NCBI GenBank assembly: GCA_004794655.1
Contig: SMMW01000025.1
Coordinates: 885,001-949,000 of the forward strand
Length of the DNA: 64,000 nt
Reading direction: 5' to 3'
Source: Marisa cornuarietis
Lineage: Eukaryota > Mollusca > Gastropoda > Architaenioglossa > Ampullariidae
Shown: in pieces, positions 1 through 12,568 of the stretch
Layout of the letters: each line of letters begins with the position of its first letter
Position numbering within the stretch: the first letter of the stretch is position 1
Made by a program: the position numbers and the translations under genes
The notes under the pieces: model-generated
What the model saw: only the letters and a program-made list of their open reading frames with translations
Told to the model about the DNA's origin: nothing
The model's database searches: none

Positions 1-517
1 AGTGCCATGCGCTAACCTACCTCTCGAGTCCTGCGTATGTTCGGGGTTTTGGCTGATAGCAGTCTTTCCCTGAAAGCATCTTCACGAGCTACATTATGTT
101 AACTTTATTGGTTGGATAAGAAGCGACTGAAATCAAAGAGACGTTATAAGAGGTCAGATTCGTTTTCACAGTTGCCTATTCTTGTCGAAGTAACAATATT
201 ATAGATAGTAGGCAGCAGAAACAAAACGATGAAAGCGAAGCGTAACTTGGACTGCTTCACGTCTGGAAGAGTCTGGCATGGTCTGTCTGTGTCAGCCTTA
301 CGCTGACCCACCCCGGCCTGCCACCGCCCTCGACAATATTAGGTGACGCGTATGGCCGCACTTGAGAACATGCCAGTGCTGAGAACATCTCATTACTACG
401 CGGTTACGGAAGGTCTTTGCGGGGACGCTGCTACTACATTAGTATGTCCGTGGGGTCATGTCAATACAGCTTTCGTATTTAACATCATTCCACGTTTCCA
501 TAATTATTACTAGCACA

Positions 518-780
518 GGGGCCAGTTGCACAACACATTTCTAATTCTAAACACTTTTAGGTCTTAACTCTATTTAGATAATTAGTTTAAAGTGCACACC
601 ATAAGTTTAGAATTTTTAAAACTAAAACTGCTTTAAGTAAATTAAAGTTAAGTCTTAATTTCCGTCCTGTCAGTACAATGTTTGGTATGTTTTTTCTGGA
701 ATGCATCAAAATGCCTAAGAAGAGATTTTGCTTCTTTAGAACAGTTTTAAGGTTTAGAAACGTGTTGTGCAACTGGCCCC
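518..780 (+). mobile_element. MITE family 1, copy A (263 bp, about 25-bp terminal inverted repeats)
   Basis: Begins GGGGCCAGTTGCACAACAC and ends with its inverse, GTGTTGTGCAACTGGCCCC. The interior is AT-rich with no coding capacity. A second copy lies inverted at 52527-52792 and shares the internal segments as well as the ends, so this is a dispersed family. Immediate flanks show no clear target duplication, so superfamily is unassigned. Confidence 0.88.
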
Positions 781-1896
781 AGGACGCCAGTTTCTAAGCT
801 TACTCTTCATTCCTTGGTAAGTTGTCAAAGCGAAGTCTTCTATATTAAAATTTGGTAACTCTGCAGTTTTCAAAGCTGTAACTTGACCTGCTGATTGTGG
901 AATTATGTTTTAAAATGCTGTCGATTTGTCTCATTACTGAAAAGATTTACTAGGTGCAGTTCGCGCGAAGGGTCGTGATCAATAATAGCAAAACGTCAGC
1001 TTTGCAGACAAACCGGAAGAGGCTTTGAAAAACAATTGTAAACAAAAGCGCTTCTTGCGAAGTTCAGGAGAGCCCCGTGATCAGTGAGAGGTATATACTG
1101 ATTCAATAAACTTACGAGATGCAGTTTGGCTGTCTCTAGCCAAACGATTGATGAGGCTTTATGTTTAACTTTGCAGCGGTAGTGGTACAGTATAGATTCG
1201 TTACCTCGACGCCATCCGTCCAGCCCACATTTGTGGTGAAAGGCGCATTATCAGCAGCATGTTAGGTATTCAACGTGTTCAATACGCTTACTCAGTCTTT
1301 AAATACGATATTTTTAAGGTAGAAAGGTAACGTAATCATATTACCATTTTTTTCTCATACAGGCAAAGAAATCGAGAGCCGTTGTTTACCTTCAGACAAG
1401 CCTCACCCATAAAACTCAATTCTGCATGTAACAACTGATAAGGGCTGCAGATCGTCTGGCGCTGTTGCTACAGTAGTTTGCTCTGCTCAAAGAATTGAAA
1501 CATCATCTCAGTTGCCGCTGTCGCTTATCTGTAACTAAGGAGAACAACCTAGAATTTGTTCACGTCTTCAGGCTTTTTCCTCGACTCCTTCATTCTTGCC
1601 GTCGTCAACCGTAAATCGCGTGTGTGTTACCATTTGCAAGACGTCTGCATCAGTGACTAGTTTACAGTATAGAACTCTGTGACCAAGTTTCGTTAATTCA
1701 GTCGGTGTCACGAGCAGCTCACGAAGAATACGAAGAGTCTTCAAATGGATTCCCTGGCTCTTGATATAGTGCCTGTAATGGAGGTTACAACTGCGTGGCA
1801 CCGACGCCTCCGCTGGCATGATGTCTGTGTGACAGAAGCAGGTTTTTAAAAATGTCACCACTTACACCAGCTCAGATTGGTCCAGGGACTTCGTTT
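781..1896. other. Non-coding stretch
   Basis: No coding exon or recognisable repeat seen. The longest open frame (minus, 1568-1861) shows no domain. Confidence 0.5.
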
Positions 1897-2662
1897 CAGA
1901 CTGCAGACTGACAGACAGCTCAAACGCATATGGAATGGAGACAAGCACAGAAAAGAGCAAAGTTATGATCAATGGCAACGGCAAAGCAGAGATCTATATG
2001 AACGGGGTACAGCTCGAAGAGGTAAGCAGCTTCAAGTACTTGGGAGCCACTCTCTCCAAGGACGGCAGCTCCACGCAAGATATCCGCATCAGGATCGCAA
2101 CAGCAACAGCAGCAATGGCTAGGCTAGATAGGATCTGGCATAGCCACAAGATAAGGTTCACTACCAAGTACAGGTTGTACAAATCCCTGGTAGTGCCGAT
2201 CCTGCTCTACGGATGCGACACGTGGACTCTACTCGCCGAAACAGAAAGGAGAATCCAGGCATTCGAGCACAAGTGTCTGAGGAGGCTGCTCCGGATCTCA
2301 TACAAAGAACACAAAACCAACGACTTTGTAAGAAACAAGATTGCCACACTGGTAGGACACCATGCAGGAACCTCTACTATCAACAGTCAAGCGACGTAAG
2401 CTGGTCTTCTTTGGCCATGTAACCCGGCACGACACCTTGTCGAAGACTATCCTTCAAGGCACCTTGGAGGGTAGCCGACGCCGCGTTGGTCAGAGAAAGA
2501 ACTGGCTTACGAACGTCAAAGACTGGACTGGTCGTCCTGTACAGGACCTGCTGACTATTGCCCAAAACAGGCAAGAGTGGCGGGCCCTATCAGCTGCCGC
2601 GTCTATCCATGTGCTCCCCCCCAACGCCAGGTGCCAGGCAAGGGACGACTGACTGACTGACT
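1897..2662 (+). pseudogene. LINE family A, 5'-truncated reverse-transcriptase C-terminal remnant
   Basis: Encodes the end of a non-LTR retrotransposon polyprotein: the stretch around YGMETSTEKSKVMINGNG, then SSFKYLGATLSKDG, LLYGCDTWTLLAETERRI and LRRLLRISYKEHKTNDF, followed after a frameshift near 2357 by KRRKLVFFGHVTRH and GTLEGSRRRVGQRKNWL, stopping at 2650-2652. These match the thumb and C-terminal part of the endonuclease-reverse transcriptase elements common in invertebrates (RTE-like is my guess for the clade). The 3' end is a short GACT tandem. A 10-bp direct repeat, gacttcgttt, flanks it at 1887-1896 and 2663-2672, the target-site duplication. Truncated and frameshifted, so inactive. 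Confidence 0.88.
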
Positions 2663-3523
2663 GACTTCGTTTATCTCCAGCATTAATGTTCTTCCAGCAT
2701 CAATGGTGTCCACGTGAAATCTACTCCGATATCGGCGATAATGGGACTTGAAAGCATTAATTAAAGATGACTGTGACTGGTTATTGTCGAAAGCAAGACT
2801 TTGTGGTGAATTCTCGTCAAGTTGTTCGGTACCATATTGCTTGAGGCATTTTATATTAGAACATCTGCTCTCTCACGTATGTCAACGATCAAGAGACTTC
2901 AGAAAATCCTGTCACATGTTTACTATCTGCTCTTTTTGTTTACACACTAGCCACAAGATAACTCTGGATTCAATTTCTTGAAACATCCGGAATTTTGTGC
3001 CTTGCTCATGTTGAGTGGTTGTAAACTTGTCATTGTTGTCTGGTTTACAACAAATTATAACGAAAATACGTTCTTTAAAAAATAACTTTTGACTCATTTT
3101 GTTTCTTCTGTCGTTTTCGGAGACCAGTCTGTCGTTAAGCAGCTGGGAAAGGAATCCAGTTTCGTCGATGTTGCAAACACGCTCGTACCACTGTTCAAGG
3201 AGCTTCTCTCTCTCTCTCTTTTTTTTTTTTTTTTGTTCTTGCCTACTCCACATTTATTTTTCGACCCGATTGCATTACAATCCAGCCACTTTTGCTTATT
3301 TGCAAATGTCAGCGCCAGATCGACGCCTAACAGTCTGAGTGAGAATGTAAGATTTCTTTTTGTGTCCTTTAAGAGTTTATGTTAAGATGAACGCAGATTT
3401 GTTATTTTCACTCAAAGCTCAAGCAAAAGAGCTTCCGTTTAGCCAATATTTTGAGCTAAACTCGACGTGAACATCGATCAACAAATAATCAAAGGAGGCG
3501 TGCTCAGAATTTAAACTCTCTCA

Positions 3524-3524
<1 letters not shown>

Positions 3525-3556
<32 letters not shown>

Positions 3557-3580
3557 TGCGCGTGCGTGAGAGAGAGAGAT
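3525..3580. repeat. GT, GTGC and GA compound microsatellite
   Basis: GT units, then GTGC units, ending in a GA run. Confidence 0.95.
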
Positions 3581-4028
3581 GGAGATAGGAAGTGATAGAG
3601 ATGAGGGTAGGGAATTTTTTAAAAACTCTTTCCGCTCTTATACCAGCCAGAAACTTTTCATCAAGGCCTATTATCCACAGTCTTTCGGAGTTTCCGGTCT
3701 GTTAAGTGTATCACGCAGTCAGAAGCTGTAACAATAAAATGTGGCTGGCGACATAACGAGTAGCATTGTACAGAGAGAGCCACATGTCAGGCGTGGCGAG
3801 GGCAAGAAGCGAATTTGGCGGCTCTTCGGGAGAAATAACTGAATAAATTGACTAAAAAAAGAGAGCAAGACAAAATACACTTTAGCAAAGATAAAATAAC
3901 TCCTTTCATTTCTTCGAAAACAAAGCAGGTAGTCATTTTCACCCTCAGGACAAGTGGTATAATATAAACAGAAAACAACAAAACACTTTTGCACTATTGT
4001 CCTTCACAAAAAAGAAAGTATAGTTGAG

Positions 4029-4101
4029 TATGTATATATATATATGAGAGTGTGTGTGTGTGTGTGTGTGTGCGTGCGTGTGTGCGTGTGAGAGAGAGAG
4101 T
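4029..4101. repeat. AT, GT and GA compound microsatellite
   Basis: TA units, a GT run with GTGC interruptions, then a GA run. Confidence 0.95.
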
Positions 4102-7100
4102 AAGTGAAGAAGGGAGGTGGTGGTGAAGTACAAGTACCTGCCTCAGGATTTATACAAACTGTGACAGTAAACAAGCTGTGATTTTGTTTTTAAATCTCTC
4201 TCCAAATAATGATGGAGAGGATCTGGAGGATGGAGAGTGACTACATGTACTTCCTTTCCGTCGCCAGCGCCGCTTGTTTGACATAAAGATCAGTGCTCGT
4301 GGATGCCATTTTCAGATGTGTACTTTCTAACGCGTCTCTTCATACATATCGACCACTCTATAGGGATTCCAGTCATATGACATTATGGTGACAAATATTG
4401 TATAGAAAAATTCTTCAGTCAGGCATGCCAAGTTTGGCAATACATTCCTGAACAGGGTAAAGAAAGCTGAATCCACTCACTTAAATCTTTTGAAAAGCCG
4501 ACGTGACATCGATAATCAGCTCTTTCTAGCTCAGATAGCTAAAGTTCATGCAAAATAAACACCATCCCCTAATTTAGGGTTCGTTCAAAGTGAGCCAAAC
4601 AACTGCAATCGTAATCTCTTTAAGTAGAAAGCAGCAGAAGTAAAAAATGTGTCACTTTGTCACTTTGTAAAATATGTATCTATATATATACGCACTAGCT
4701 ACATTTCTTTTCACCTTACTTTGATGAACAGCTGCAGGTTAAATAATTAATATCAGCGACCTCTTTTAAAACTACTACCGTCACTATAATCATTAATAAA
4801 TCAAGGTCTAAGAAACGGCATCCACGGGAGAACGCCTAATCTGCCGGAGGAAACTTTTTTTTTGCAAACATTTAAGGACCCTGCTTTCATCCGAGGCTGC
4901 TAATGAAATACATGCACAAGACACACACCCGAGATAATTTTTTTTTAGTTGCCTACTCAGCAAGCCCCCCCCCCCAAAAAAAAAAAGAAATCTCTCACTG
5001 AAACTGGCCTCAAAATTAATGTTGATCTAATCAAATCCCTAAGTAACAAACATTTAACAGAAAGTTTCCCTTACATATCTTCCTTATTTTTGCGTGATAT
5101 TTTTCCTTGTCTACGACTTTCTCTTTGTTGCATCTTGGGAAGCCTTTTTCGTCTGCATGCATGGCGGGTCACATCATTAGCATCACCTTTCTCCTTGAAG
5201 TTGCTTAGTGTTGTTGAATGGACGAGAACAATTAAGCTGACGAGGGAGTCATTTTTTTGCTCCGTCTACCACATCAAAGGCCGCGGTTAAAAGCATTCGT
5301 CTGATGTGTTCACTTGATCAGTTCTCTCATCACAAAGCAAATGGGAGAGAAACAATGGGAGATAACGGAGCGGCCCTAAGGCTGAGATTTCTCGCTTTCA
5401 GGCTCTGAGAGTAAACTCTTCATAGCAAAGCCAGTAGAAGAATGGACGAAGATCAAAATGTGGCTGTTGGGTGTTTTTAAGATATGGTTGTCAGCTAAAT
5501 TTCATTAAAAGGATATGTCAAAAATAGTCTTTATTATATGTACTGCGGATCTTTTTGTGTGGTCGGTCCAGTAATTGTCGTAAATCGAAGTCTGTCACAT
5601 TTAAATATTTTATGTATCATCCACAATAACGGCACAAAACGAATGTTAATTTAGTACCCTCATTTTTGCCTGCTACTTTGATTTTTTTGATAATGTTAAA
5701 AAGATAACCCCATTCTGATCTCTATTTCCGTTCTTCCATTCCACCCAACCCCCCTTCTCTGTCTCTCGTTCTTTCTTCTCAGCGTCTTTTTACAAAGATA
5801 AGAACTTAGAACAGAAATAATAATTAATAAATTTGAAAATACGTATGACTCGCCATAAAGAGGAAGTAATCAGTCTCCAGTTTTGAGGATCATGGAACCG
5901 AATAAAACAGAAATGGAGTTAAGATTTGTTGTTGAGTAAAACAAGTTTACATTTCAAATACTTTTACTTAACGTAGCATACGTAACATTATGTACAAAAG
6001 GAAAACAGGTACGAAATGCCACACCTAACACTTTGAAGACAAGAGCAAAGAATATTCACCTGCAAAGTAAGCGACATGCAAAGCAAACATGTCATTCCGG
6101 TTTGAAACGGTTCTCGAAGTATAAGAAATTCTCCCCGTTACTGGTTTTTTTTTTATTACGAAAGGTTGTGTGTTTTCCTGGGAATGTTGCCTCGACATGT
6201 GGGCATTATGAAACTTATTTCTATTTCTGTTTTCCAGGCGCAGATGGCGTGTTTGGCGAGAGGAAAACTAATTAAAATTTTGAGTATGCTGGATGTAAGC
6301 TATATTTTGTAATAGTTCATTTTCAAGGCAGCCAGTAATACTGTTTGGAAACATATGTAGCAGATTTTTAGAACATTTGCTTAAAGAGCGGCAAGAATGT
6401 TACATATCCAAAAAACGCTCTTCATAAAATAATCATCACACGAGATATATATATATATATATATATATTATAAACTTGCATTTTTTGTTTTTGGAAGGAT
6501 GGCTCAAAGGTACCATGAAAATCGTTACCCAATAAATTGCTAGACAAAAATACGACTGTTGTTTAAATCATTGTACTGATGGGTCGGACATAATGAGGGC
6601 CTGGTGGCTGGGACTGCACAACCAGTGGGTTGTGTTTTCTTCGCTCAGAATCCATCGGCCGGACGAAATATTTCACGTCTTTATGGTCCTTCAGCAGACG
6701 ATTTAACCATGGACGACTATTGAACGCTTTTTTCCCTTCTAGCTGCCCTGCTAGAAGAAGAGAGGAAATGGAGTTTTTTTTGCGGCAAATCTATATGCCT
6801 ACCGGCTCTAGCTTATGAAAAAATTTACCTAAACCACATTCTCATCGGAAAAAGGATTACCTGGAAGTCAACACGAACTTGCTCGAGTCATTAATGTCAA
6901 CAAAAAGAATTAGCATTCAGAAGAAAACGAGAGAAAAAAGGCTACGGGAAAGAGAAAGTGGGTTAGTGAAAGTGATGGACGAGAGTAGCTCTGGTCAGTG
7001 GACCGGTAGTCCGTGCTCATCAATCGCCAGTCCCTATATTCGCTGTTTCCGTCCCCACATAATAGCCAGCGTGCCGCCAGGATGATGAAGACCCTGAGTC

Positions 7101-7148
7101 TCTCTGGTTCTGTTCAGAGGCGGCATAAAAGAAACAGCTTGGTGGACA

Positions 7149-7168
7149 AGAAGAAGAAGAAGATGATG

Positions 7169-7234
<66 letters not shown>
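7149..7234. repeat. AAG then ATC trinucleotide microsatellite
   Basis: About four AAG units, then GATGATGATCATCATC and about 20 near-perfect ATC units, continuing into CT- and AC-rich sequence. Long Asp or Ile runs read from it on either strand are artefacts of the repeat. Confidence 0.95.
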
Positions 7235-7411
7235 TCTCTCTCCCTCTCTCTGACACACACAGAGTCAATCTTTTAAGTATTTTTGGAAAACGTGCTTAAA
7301 GGTATTTTTTTTAAAGTTCCGTGCGCAGTGGATGATGTAAATGCACTGGTGGGAAATTCCAAACTGTGGGACAAATGTTGAGAAAGATTGTTTGCCGAAG
7401 ATAGATAGGGA

Positions 7412-7480
7412 GAAATGGATGGATGGATGGATGGATGATGATGACGATGAGGAGGAGGAGGAAGACGACGACGATGATGA
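7412..7480. repeat. GGAT, then GAT/GAG/GAC low-complexity tract
   Basis: Five GGAT units pass into GATGATGATGACGATGAGGAGG and GACGACGACGATGATGATG. Similar GAT/GAC-rich DNA recurs at 8255-8435. Confidence 0.9.
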
Positions 7481-8254
7481 TGTATTAGCAAGAATATTAT
7501 AATATTAGACAAGGAGAGGAAGTAACAGCGGCAGCAGCTTCTTCGTGGCGATAAGAGTAATATCAGGAACTGTAAGATCTTCACTATGACTGTGATTATT
7601 GTGTCATTATGACGTTCGCCCCTGATGATCGTCACCATCCACAACTGCGATTAGCGAACCCCGACACTCACTCCTTTAGGCCCCAATCATCGCCGGCTTG
7701 TTAATGTTATTGCCGATGTTCGGGCAGATCGAGGGAGGCGCCTTATTGACGCCGTCATCGAAAAGCTGTTTGCACTTGAATAGGTTCTGTCTGGGCTCCG
7801 AAGTGTCGTCTTCTGTTGATCTCTTGCACTGGGACTGCAAAGCTAAGCCTGGCTGTGTTCTCACGTGCAAGTGCATCTTGCTGCTTTGACTCACAAATGC
7901 AAATATTCATATTCCAATGTCATCATTTTTGCTGTACATGACGTAGTAGTAGCAAAAGTCTGACATTAGTGGTTTCACATTTCAGGAAGGGAGACTGACC
8001 AAAAAGAAAAAAAAATGTGCCATACGGAATTAAGTCTAGAATTCGCTTTCCCCGTCCACGACTTTGGTTTACCGATCTTATGTTCGCTATTCGATAATTT
8101 ACACACATAATGACGAGGCGTTCTGTCAATAAAATAAACATGCTTCAAATGTATGCGTCCTTAATCTTCACCTTTATTGTTGTTACAAGACGAGAACAAG
8201 AAATGTTTATATAAAAAAAAAACCAAGAAATCTATTAGAAAGTCAGAAGAAGAA

Positions 8255-8435
8255 AAAGACGATAATAATGATGATGAAGACGACGACCCCAACAACAACA
8301 ATGATGATAACGATGAAGATGATAAGGATGATGTTGATGATGCTGAATGCGACGAAGAAATAAAGAATAGCTGGATTGACGATTTGACATCATGAAGAAG
8401 TTCATGATGATGATGACGACGGCGATGATGATTAT
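8255..8435. repeat. GAT/GAC-rich low-complexity tract
   Basis: Irregular GAT, GAC and AAC triplets. A frame through it gives Asp/Glu/Asn runs with no domain, so I treat it as repeat rather than gene. Confidence 0.7.
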
Positions 8436-8642
8436 TAGCTGAATGGAAAAGAAACAGATAGCAGATAAAAAGAGTTCTTACCTTTCACTTTTTAGCGAGC
8501 ACGTGCGAACTGGTGAGCGAGGACAGGGAGGGCGATGCCATTCTTATCTGTGCCATACATCTTCCTTCGAGTCGCCTTCTCCCATCTCCAGCTGTCTGTC
8601 TTGCTGTTCCCGCAGCCGCTGTCACCGCTAGCTCGGCCCACT

Positions 8643-8656
8643 GTTGCCATGGCAAC
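8643..8656. promoter_or_regulatory. Perfect palindromic RFX X-box
   Basis: GTTGCCATGGCAAC is a perfect 14-bp palindrome and a textbook binding site for RFX transcription factors, which drive ciliary genes among others. It lies in a locally GC-richer stretch. No gene start could be tied to it. Confidence 0.5.
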
Positions 8657-10909
8657 GAGGCAATAAAAAAAGGCTGATTATTGTTAATCTTTGGTCTCGT
8701 TTTTTTCCTCATAAAAAAGTGGTTGTGATGGTGATCTCCCAGGTGCTGATACGGGGGTCACTGTGAATGTGTATGTGTATATATATATATAGAAAATATC
8801 TAGAGAAGGATCCAAGATCAGTGCTTTTATCTTTTTATCTTTGTTGGTGATGCTGTTGAATCATTACTATGACTTTTTATCTCCCTCTCTCTCCCTCTTG
8901 CTCGCTCGCTTGCTCACTGATGCATGCATACAATATATATATATATATATATGCCGGGGCTTTTTAAAAATTTGTTACTCCCGTTTCCTCAATCTTCTTG
9001 TGTGCACGGAGGAAACTAAGCAATCACAAGAAAAACAAGACATAAAAATCGGCGTCATTTAAACGTTAAAAATTTCTGTTATTGCAGAGAAAATCTGTCA
9101 CTTTTCAAATGTAAATACGCAACATTCATTCAACATCAAAATTTTCCTAGCACTCGTATAATGAGCAGATATCGCCTAGGAACTCGAGAGGTGTTTCATG
9201 TCTCTTACTGTTTCTTTTCGTCTGTTTCTGTTTCTGCAAGCTTACCATCTCTATCCGCTAAACAAATTTGACACTATCATTATACCAAGTGCAGGAAGCC
9301 TGGTTTCTGGAAAGTGTCAAATGTCTCCAGCTGTCATAAAGCGGGTAACCGTATAGGCGTCTCGACCGCGGACTGACGCTGGCTGACCTGTATATAATGA
9401 ATACGCGAAGAATTAAAACGAGGCGCACGATGCTCGCACAGATCGAGTGATGCGCGCGCACATAAAAAGTCTAAATGGCCAAATGCAGGCGATCGACTTT
9501 CTCCATTACAATATGTGGGTGGATGCCTATGATCAAAATCTTTCCATCTTACACAATCGATAGCTTTAAAAAGTATGTATCGATTCCCAAAAGGAATCTC
9601 CCCCCTACTGTGGAAATGTACATCTTATTAAACACGATGGGTTAATCTATCGCAGTATAAGGCGAGAAAGTATAAATGCTGTTGTGAAATGAAGTTTAAT
9701 TACAGCAAAAAGCAAAACAAAACAATGCTATTATGATGTCATGGCAAGATAGGTAGAATACAGGGGCGGAAAACGTGCCAGGTAGGCCATAACCATTTCA
9801 CTCCTGCCTTGAACCTTATAATCTGCTTCATTCCTTGCACCTGTATTGGCTGACCTCAAAGATCCTGGAACATGAAGATATGGGACACTAACCTCCTTAT
9901 CAGACAGGGAGCGGGCTTCGGCCCTTTACCCTATAGCGTGGCCGAAGGCTTAGTAGGACAGCTGAATAGGCGTTGCAAGCATTAGTTTGCAGACTGTAGC
10001 GATTAATTCAGACAACTGGGAAGTGTGATTAGTTGTCGCACTACATAGAAGTGATATTAATTATGATTTTATCATCGGTAGAAAGATTATGTTTCGGTAA
10101 AGTCAGTAATGAATGGATATGTCTCCGGCAATAGACGCAGAAAGGACCAGTGACATTATCGACGTAGGAGTACGATGTTGTTCACTACACGATCTTCATC
10201 ATGAGGACAGTCGTCAGTAAAACCGTTCAACAATGCTTATCACATATTACGTTACTAAGCGAAAAGTAGATATTGCCAGTCGAATTATAACTTTTAAGCG
10301 TAGTGTAATATACTGGAAAAATAATACACTATTACAACTAACGATTAATGCAAGGGGACCGGAAAAGATCGTCTGCTTCGAGGCACGTGCCGGCTTTAGT
10401 AGGTCCTGATGATGCTCGTGGGTACTGCTACTACTGCTATTATATGATATTGCCTATTTGACCATATAATTTTTTCCATCTGTTCATCTTCATAGCCTGA
10501 GCGTAGACGTGTGCAATAATAGCAAGGCATGTAAGAGCTACACGCAAATGGAATCAGCCTGCTTGAAACAGGATCGAGCAGCTGAGGATATATAACGGCT
10601 CCCCTCATATCCATCCTTACAATGTTCACACTTTTCACCCTGCTTCCACTAATTTATGTACAAAAATTTTACAGTTTTCTGGTTCATGAAGTGGCTGCTG
10701 GAAAAAGAAATTTTTCTGTCTTCTCTCCGTGTATTTTCCTTCGTCGATGAACCTCATGCAGCTACTATACGAATTTATTTCGGTGATCGACTGGCACATG
10801 AAAAATAAAAGAAAAAAGATAGAAAGATGGAGATGATTTCCGCCATCTGTGTGCACGCACTATGACACTACAAGACTATGGTATTCGTTTTGTATTCGTA
10901 TGTCCTTGT

Positions 10910-11079
10910 CAGACCCGTTCTTAGCCCCCGTGGGGCCAGAGGCATAGGTCATATGCGGGGCCCTCGGCCAAACTCTAGTTACCATATACTAATCAAAAGC
11001 GCGGGGCCCGACGACTATCAAAAGCGCGGGGCCCTATGCAAATGCCTCGTCTGCCTGCCCCTTAGTACGGCCCTATACG
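10910..11079 (+). mobile_element. Possible hAT-like MITE, GC-rich
   Basis: Starts CAGACCCGTTCTTAG; the right end read inverted (AGGGCCGTACTAAGG) is similar at about 11 of 16 positions. The interior repeats AAAAGCGCGGGGCCC twice. Imperfect flanking repeats (gtccttgt / gtccttaa) are compatible with an old 8-bp duplication. GC content is far above the surroundings. Confidence 0.4.
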
Positions 11080-11379
11080 GTCCTTAAGGTAGTAAGCCTC
11101 TGAAGGTCTGCGCTGTCATGTTGAGTTTGTGCATGGGTCTCACCTGACTGAGACGCTTTGGTCTTCAACAAAGCCACTATAAATATAACTGTCTAGCCTT
11201 ATTGAGATGAGCAAGTTTCTATGATACTAGAAACTCAGTGCAATAGTTTAAAGACATTTATAAGGGAGGAAGAAATATGTGCATTTCCCTAATTATGATT
11301 TTGACAATATTATAAAATTAAAGATACATTTTCTTTGTCGCCTTCCCTGCATACCGCACGTATATCACAGAATCAAGAA

Positions 11380-11830
11380 TATATAAGAGTTCTGTCTCGG
11401 CTTGATTACTGCATCTCCTTAATTGCCGGCTGCCCTGAACACCATATAACAAACTCCAGCGAGTATCCGGGCGCTGTTTAAGTTAGGAAACGGGACCATG
11501 TCCCTTCTCTCCTTCGTTTTCTACACTGGCTACCCGTCTGCTCTCGCATCTAGTACAAACTGTTTCTACTATGTTTTAATTCAGCGTTTCTTAACCTTTT
11601 ACTTGTGACGCCCCCCCCTTCCCAGACGAAAAAAAGGTACCTCCGCGCGCCCCCTTAGCCACTAATACCAATATGAGATATAAGAAAATGACCGTCTTCG
11701 CGCCCCCCTTGTCAGCTCGTCGCGCCCCACAGGCTGAGAACCGCGGTTTTAATTTGTTTGGTGGCTCCTGTCCTGTCTTAAAAATATCTGTTTTGTAAAG
11801 ATTCATGCTTTCAAAACGGGTTCGTGCCTC
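11380..11830 (+). pseudogene. LINE family C (CR1/L2-like) fragment, interrupted by a hAT MITE
   Basis: Translates in pieces to SRLDYCISLIAGCPEH, then LLRFLHWLPVCSRI-YKL and, across the inserted MITE, CFN-LFGGSCP. This parallels the better copy at 56776-57457, which has LLRSLHWLPIRSRIQYKL and CFNFFADSCP. Stops and small indels disrupt it. The fragment runs 11380-11581, then resumes at 11755; the downstream limit is approximate. Confidence 0.75.
11582..11746. mobile_element. hAT-type MITE (165 bp) with 8-bp target duplication
   Basis: Starts CAGCGTTTCTTAACCT and ends AGGCTGAGAACCGCGG; the inverted ends match at 12 of 16 positions. Both flanks carry ttttaatt (11574-11581 and 11747-11754), a perfect 8-bp duplication as made by hAT transposases. 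Removing the element and one flank copy restores the LINE reading frame, confirming the borders. The interior is C-rich and non-coding. Confidence 0.9.
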
Positions 11831-12568
11831 TTCCGTCTGCCACATCGACACTCGCTGGAGAGGCGGTGAAAGGGAGCTAACTCTAAGACTTGTAACAATG
11901 ACATGATGGAGACCACGTTTGTTTTCAAGATGCTTCGGCTTTGTGCTGATTAAGCTTTCCTCCGAAAGAAAGGTAAATACACGATATTTTAAAATGACTG
12001 TACAAATGTGTTTATATTGCTCCATATTTTTAGAAGAATCTGTAAATTATTGCGCTGATTTCTATGAAACAATAAAAGCATGTACATAGTAGTTTGTTTG
12101 TCAACCTCGCGTACGGCACACTTCATTTTGGAGTCGGACGGTAGGATCAGGGTTGAGTATCGTCATCTGCAGACTGCCACATCTAATCTATGTCTGAAGG
12201 TTCCCGTTCAGCAGTAGCTGTACAGGGTCATTGTCCATGAAAACTTCTTGAGATAAACAGCATATAGTACTATGAGGTTACTGAACAGCTGAGGATGCGT
12301 GACGCGAATCACGTTCTCTTGTCATGCCGAAAAAAATCCTTTGCGAACTTATGGGGTTTTATGTAGACTAGTAAGATGAGCTGATCTGACATCAAGTTTT
12401 AAATACTGTTTTAAATGGTCTCAGCTTATAGCATTATTTAGACAAATTAAGTGCCATCATTTATTAAAGCAGTATGCATCCCTTTTGCAGTCTCCCGTTA
12501 TGTGGTTGGGGTGGATTGGGCATGTATAAATTTGCTCTATAAACACGAGTATAGAGTAAGAGTAGAGA

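Larger units (their letters stand above)
2673..10909. other. Gene-poor stretch with microsatellites
   Basis: Besides the listed microsatellites, low-complexity tracts and the X-box, I see no exon, RNA gene or datable transposon. Short AT runs occur at 6446-6468 and 8935-8950. Confidence 0.5.

Noticed and set aside
1568..1861. 97-codon minus-strand open frame next to the LINE
   Set aside because: No recognisable domain, no splice borders, and wrong strand for the LINE.
7034..7258. Open frame with about 22 consecutive Asp
   Set aside because: Pure translation of the ATC microsatellite; no start context or flanking domain.
9761..9972. CAGGGGCGG start resembling a hAT end
   Set aside because: No matching inverted end or 8-bp duplication could be found within 300 bp.
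11591..12025. 144-codon minus-strand open frame
   Set aside because: Runs antisense through a hAT MITE and a LINE fragment; no protein similarity recognised.
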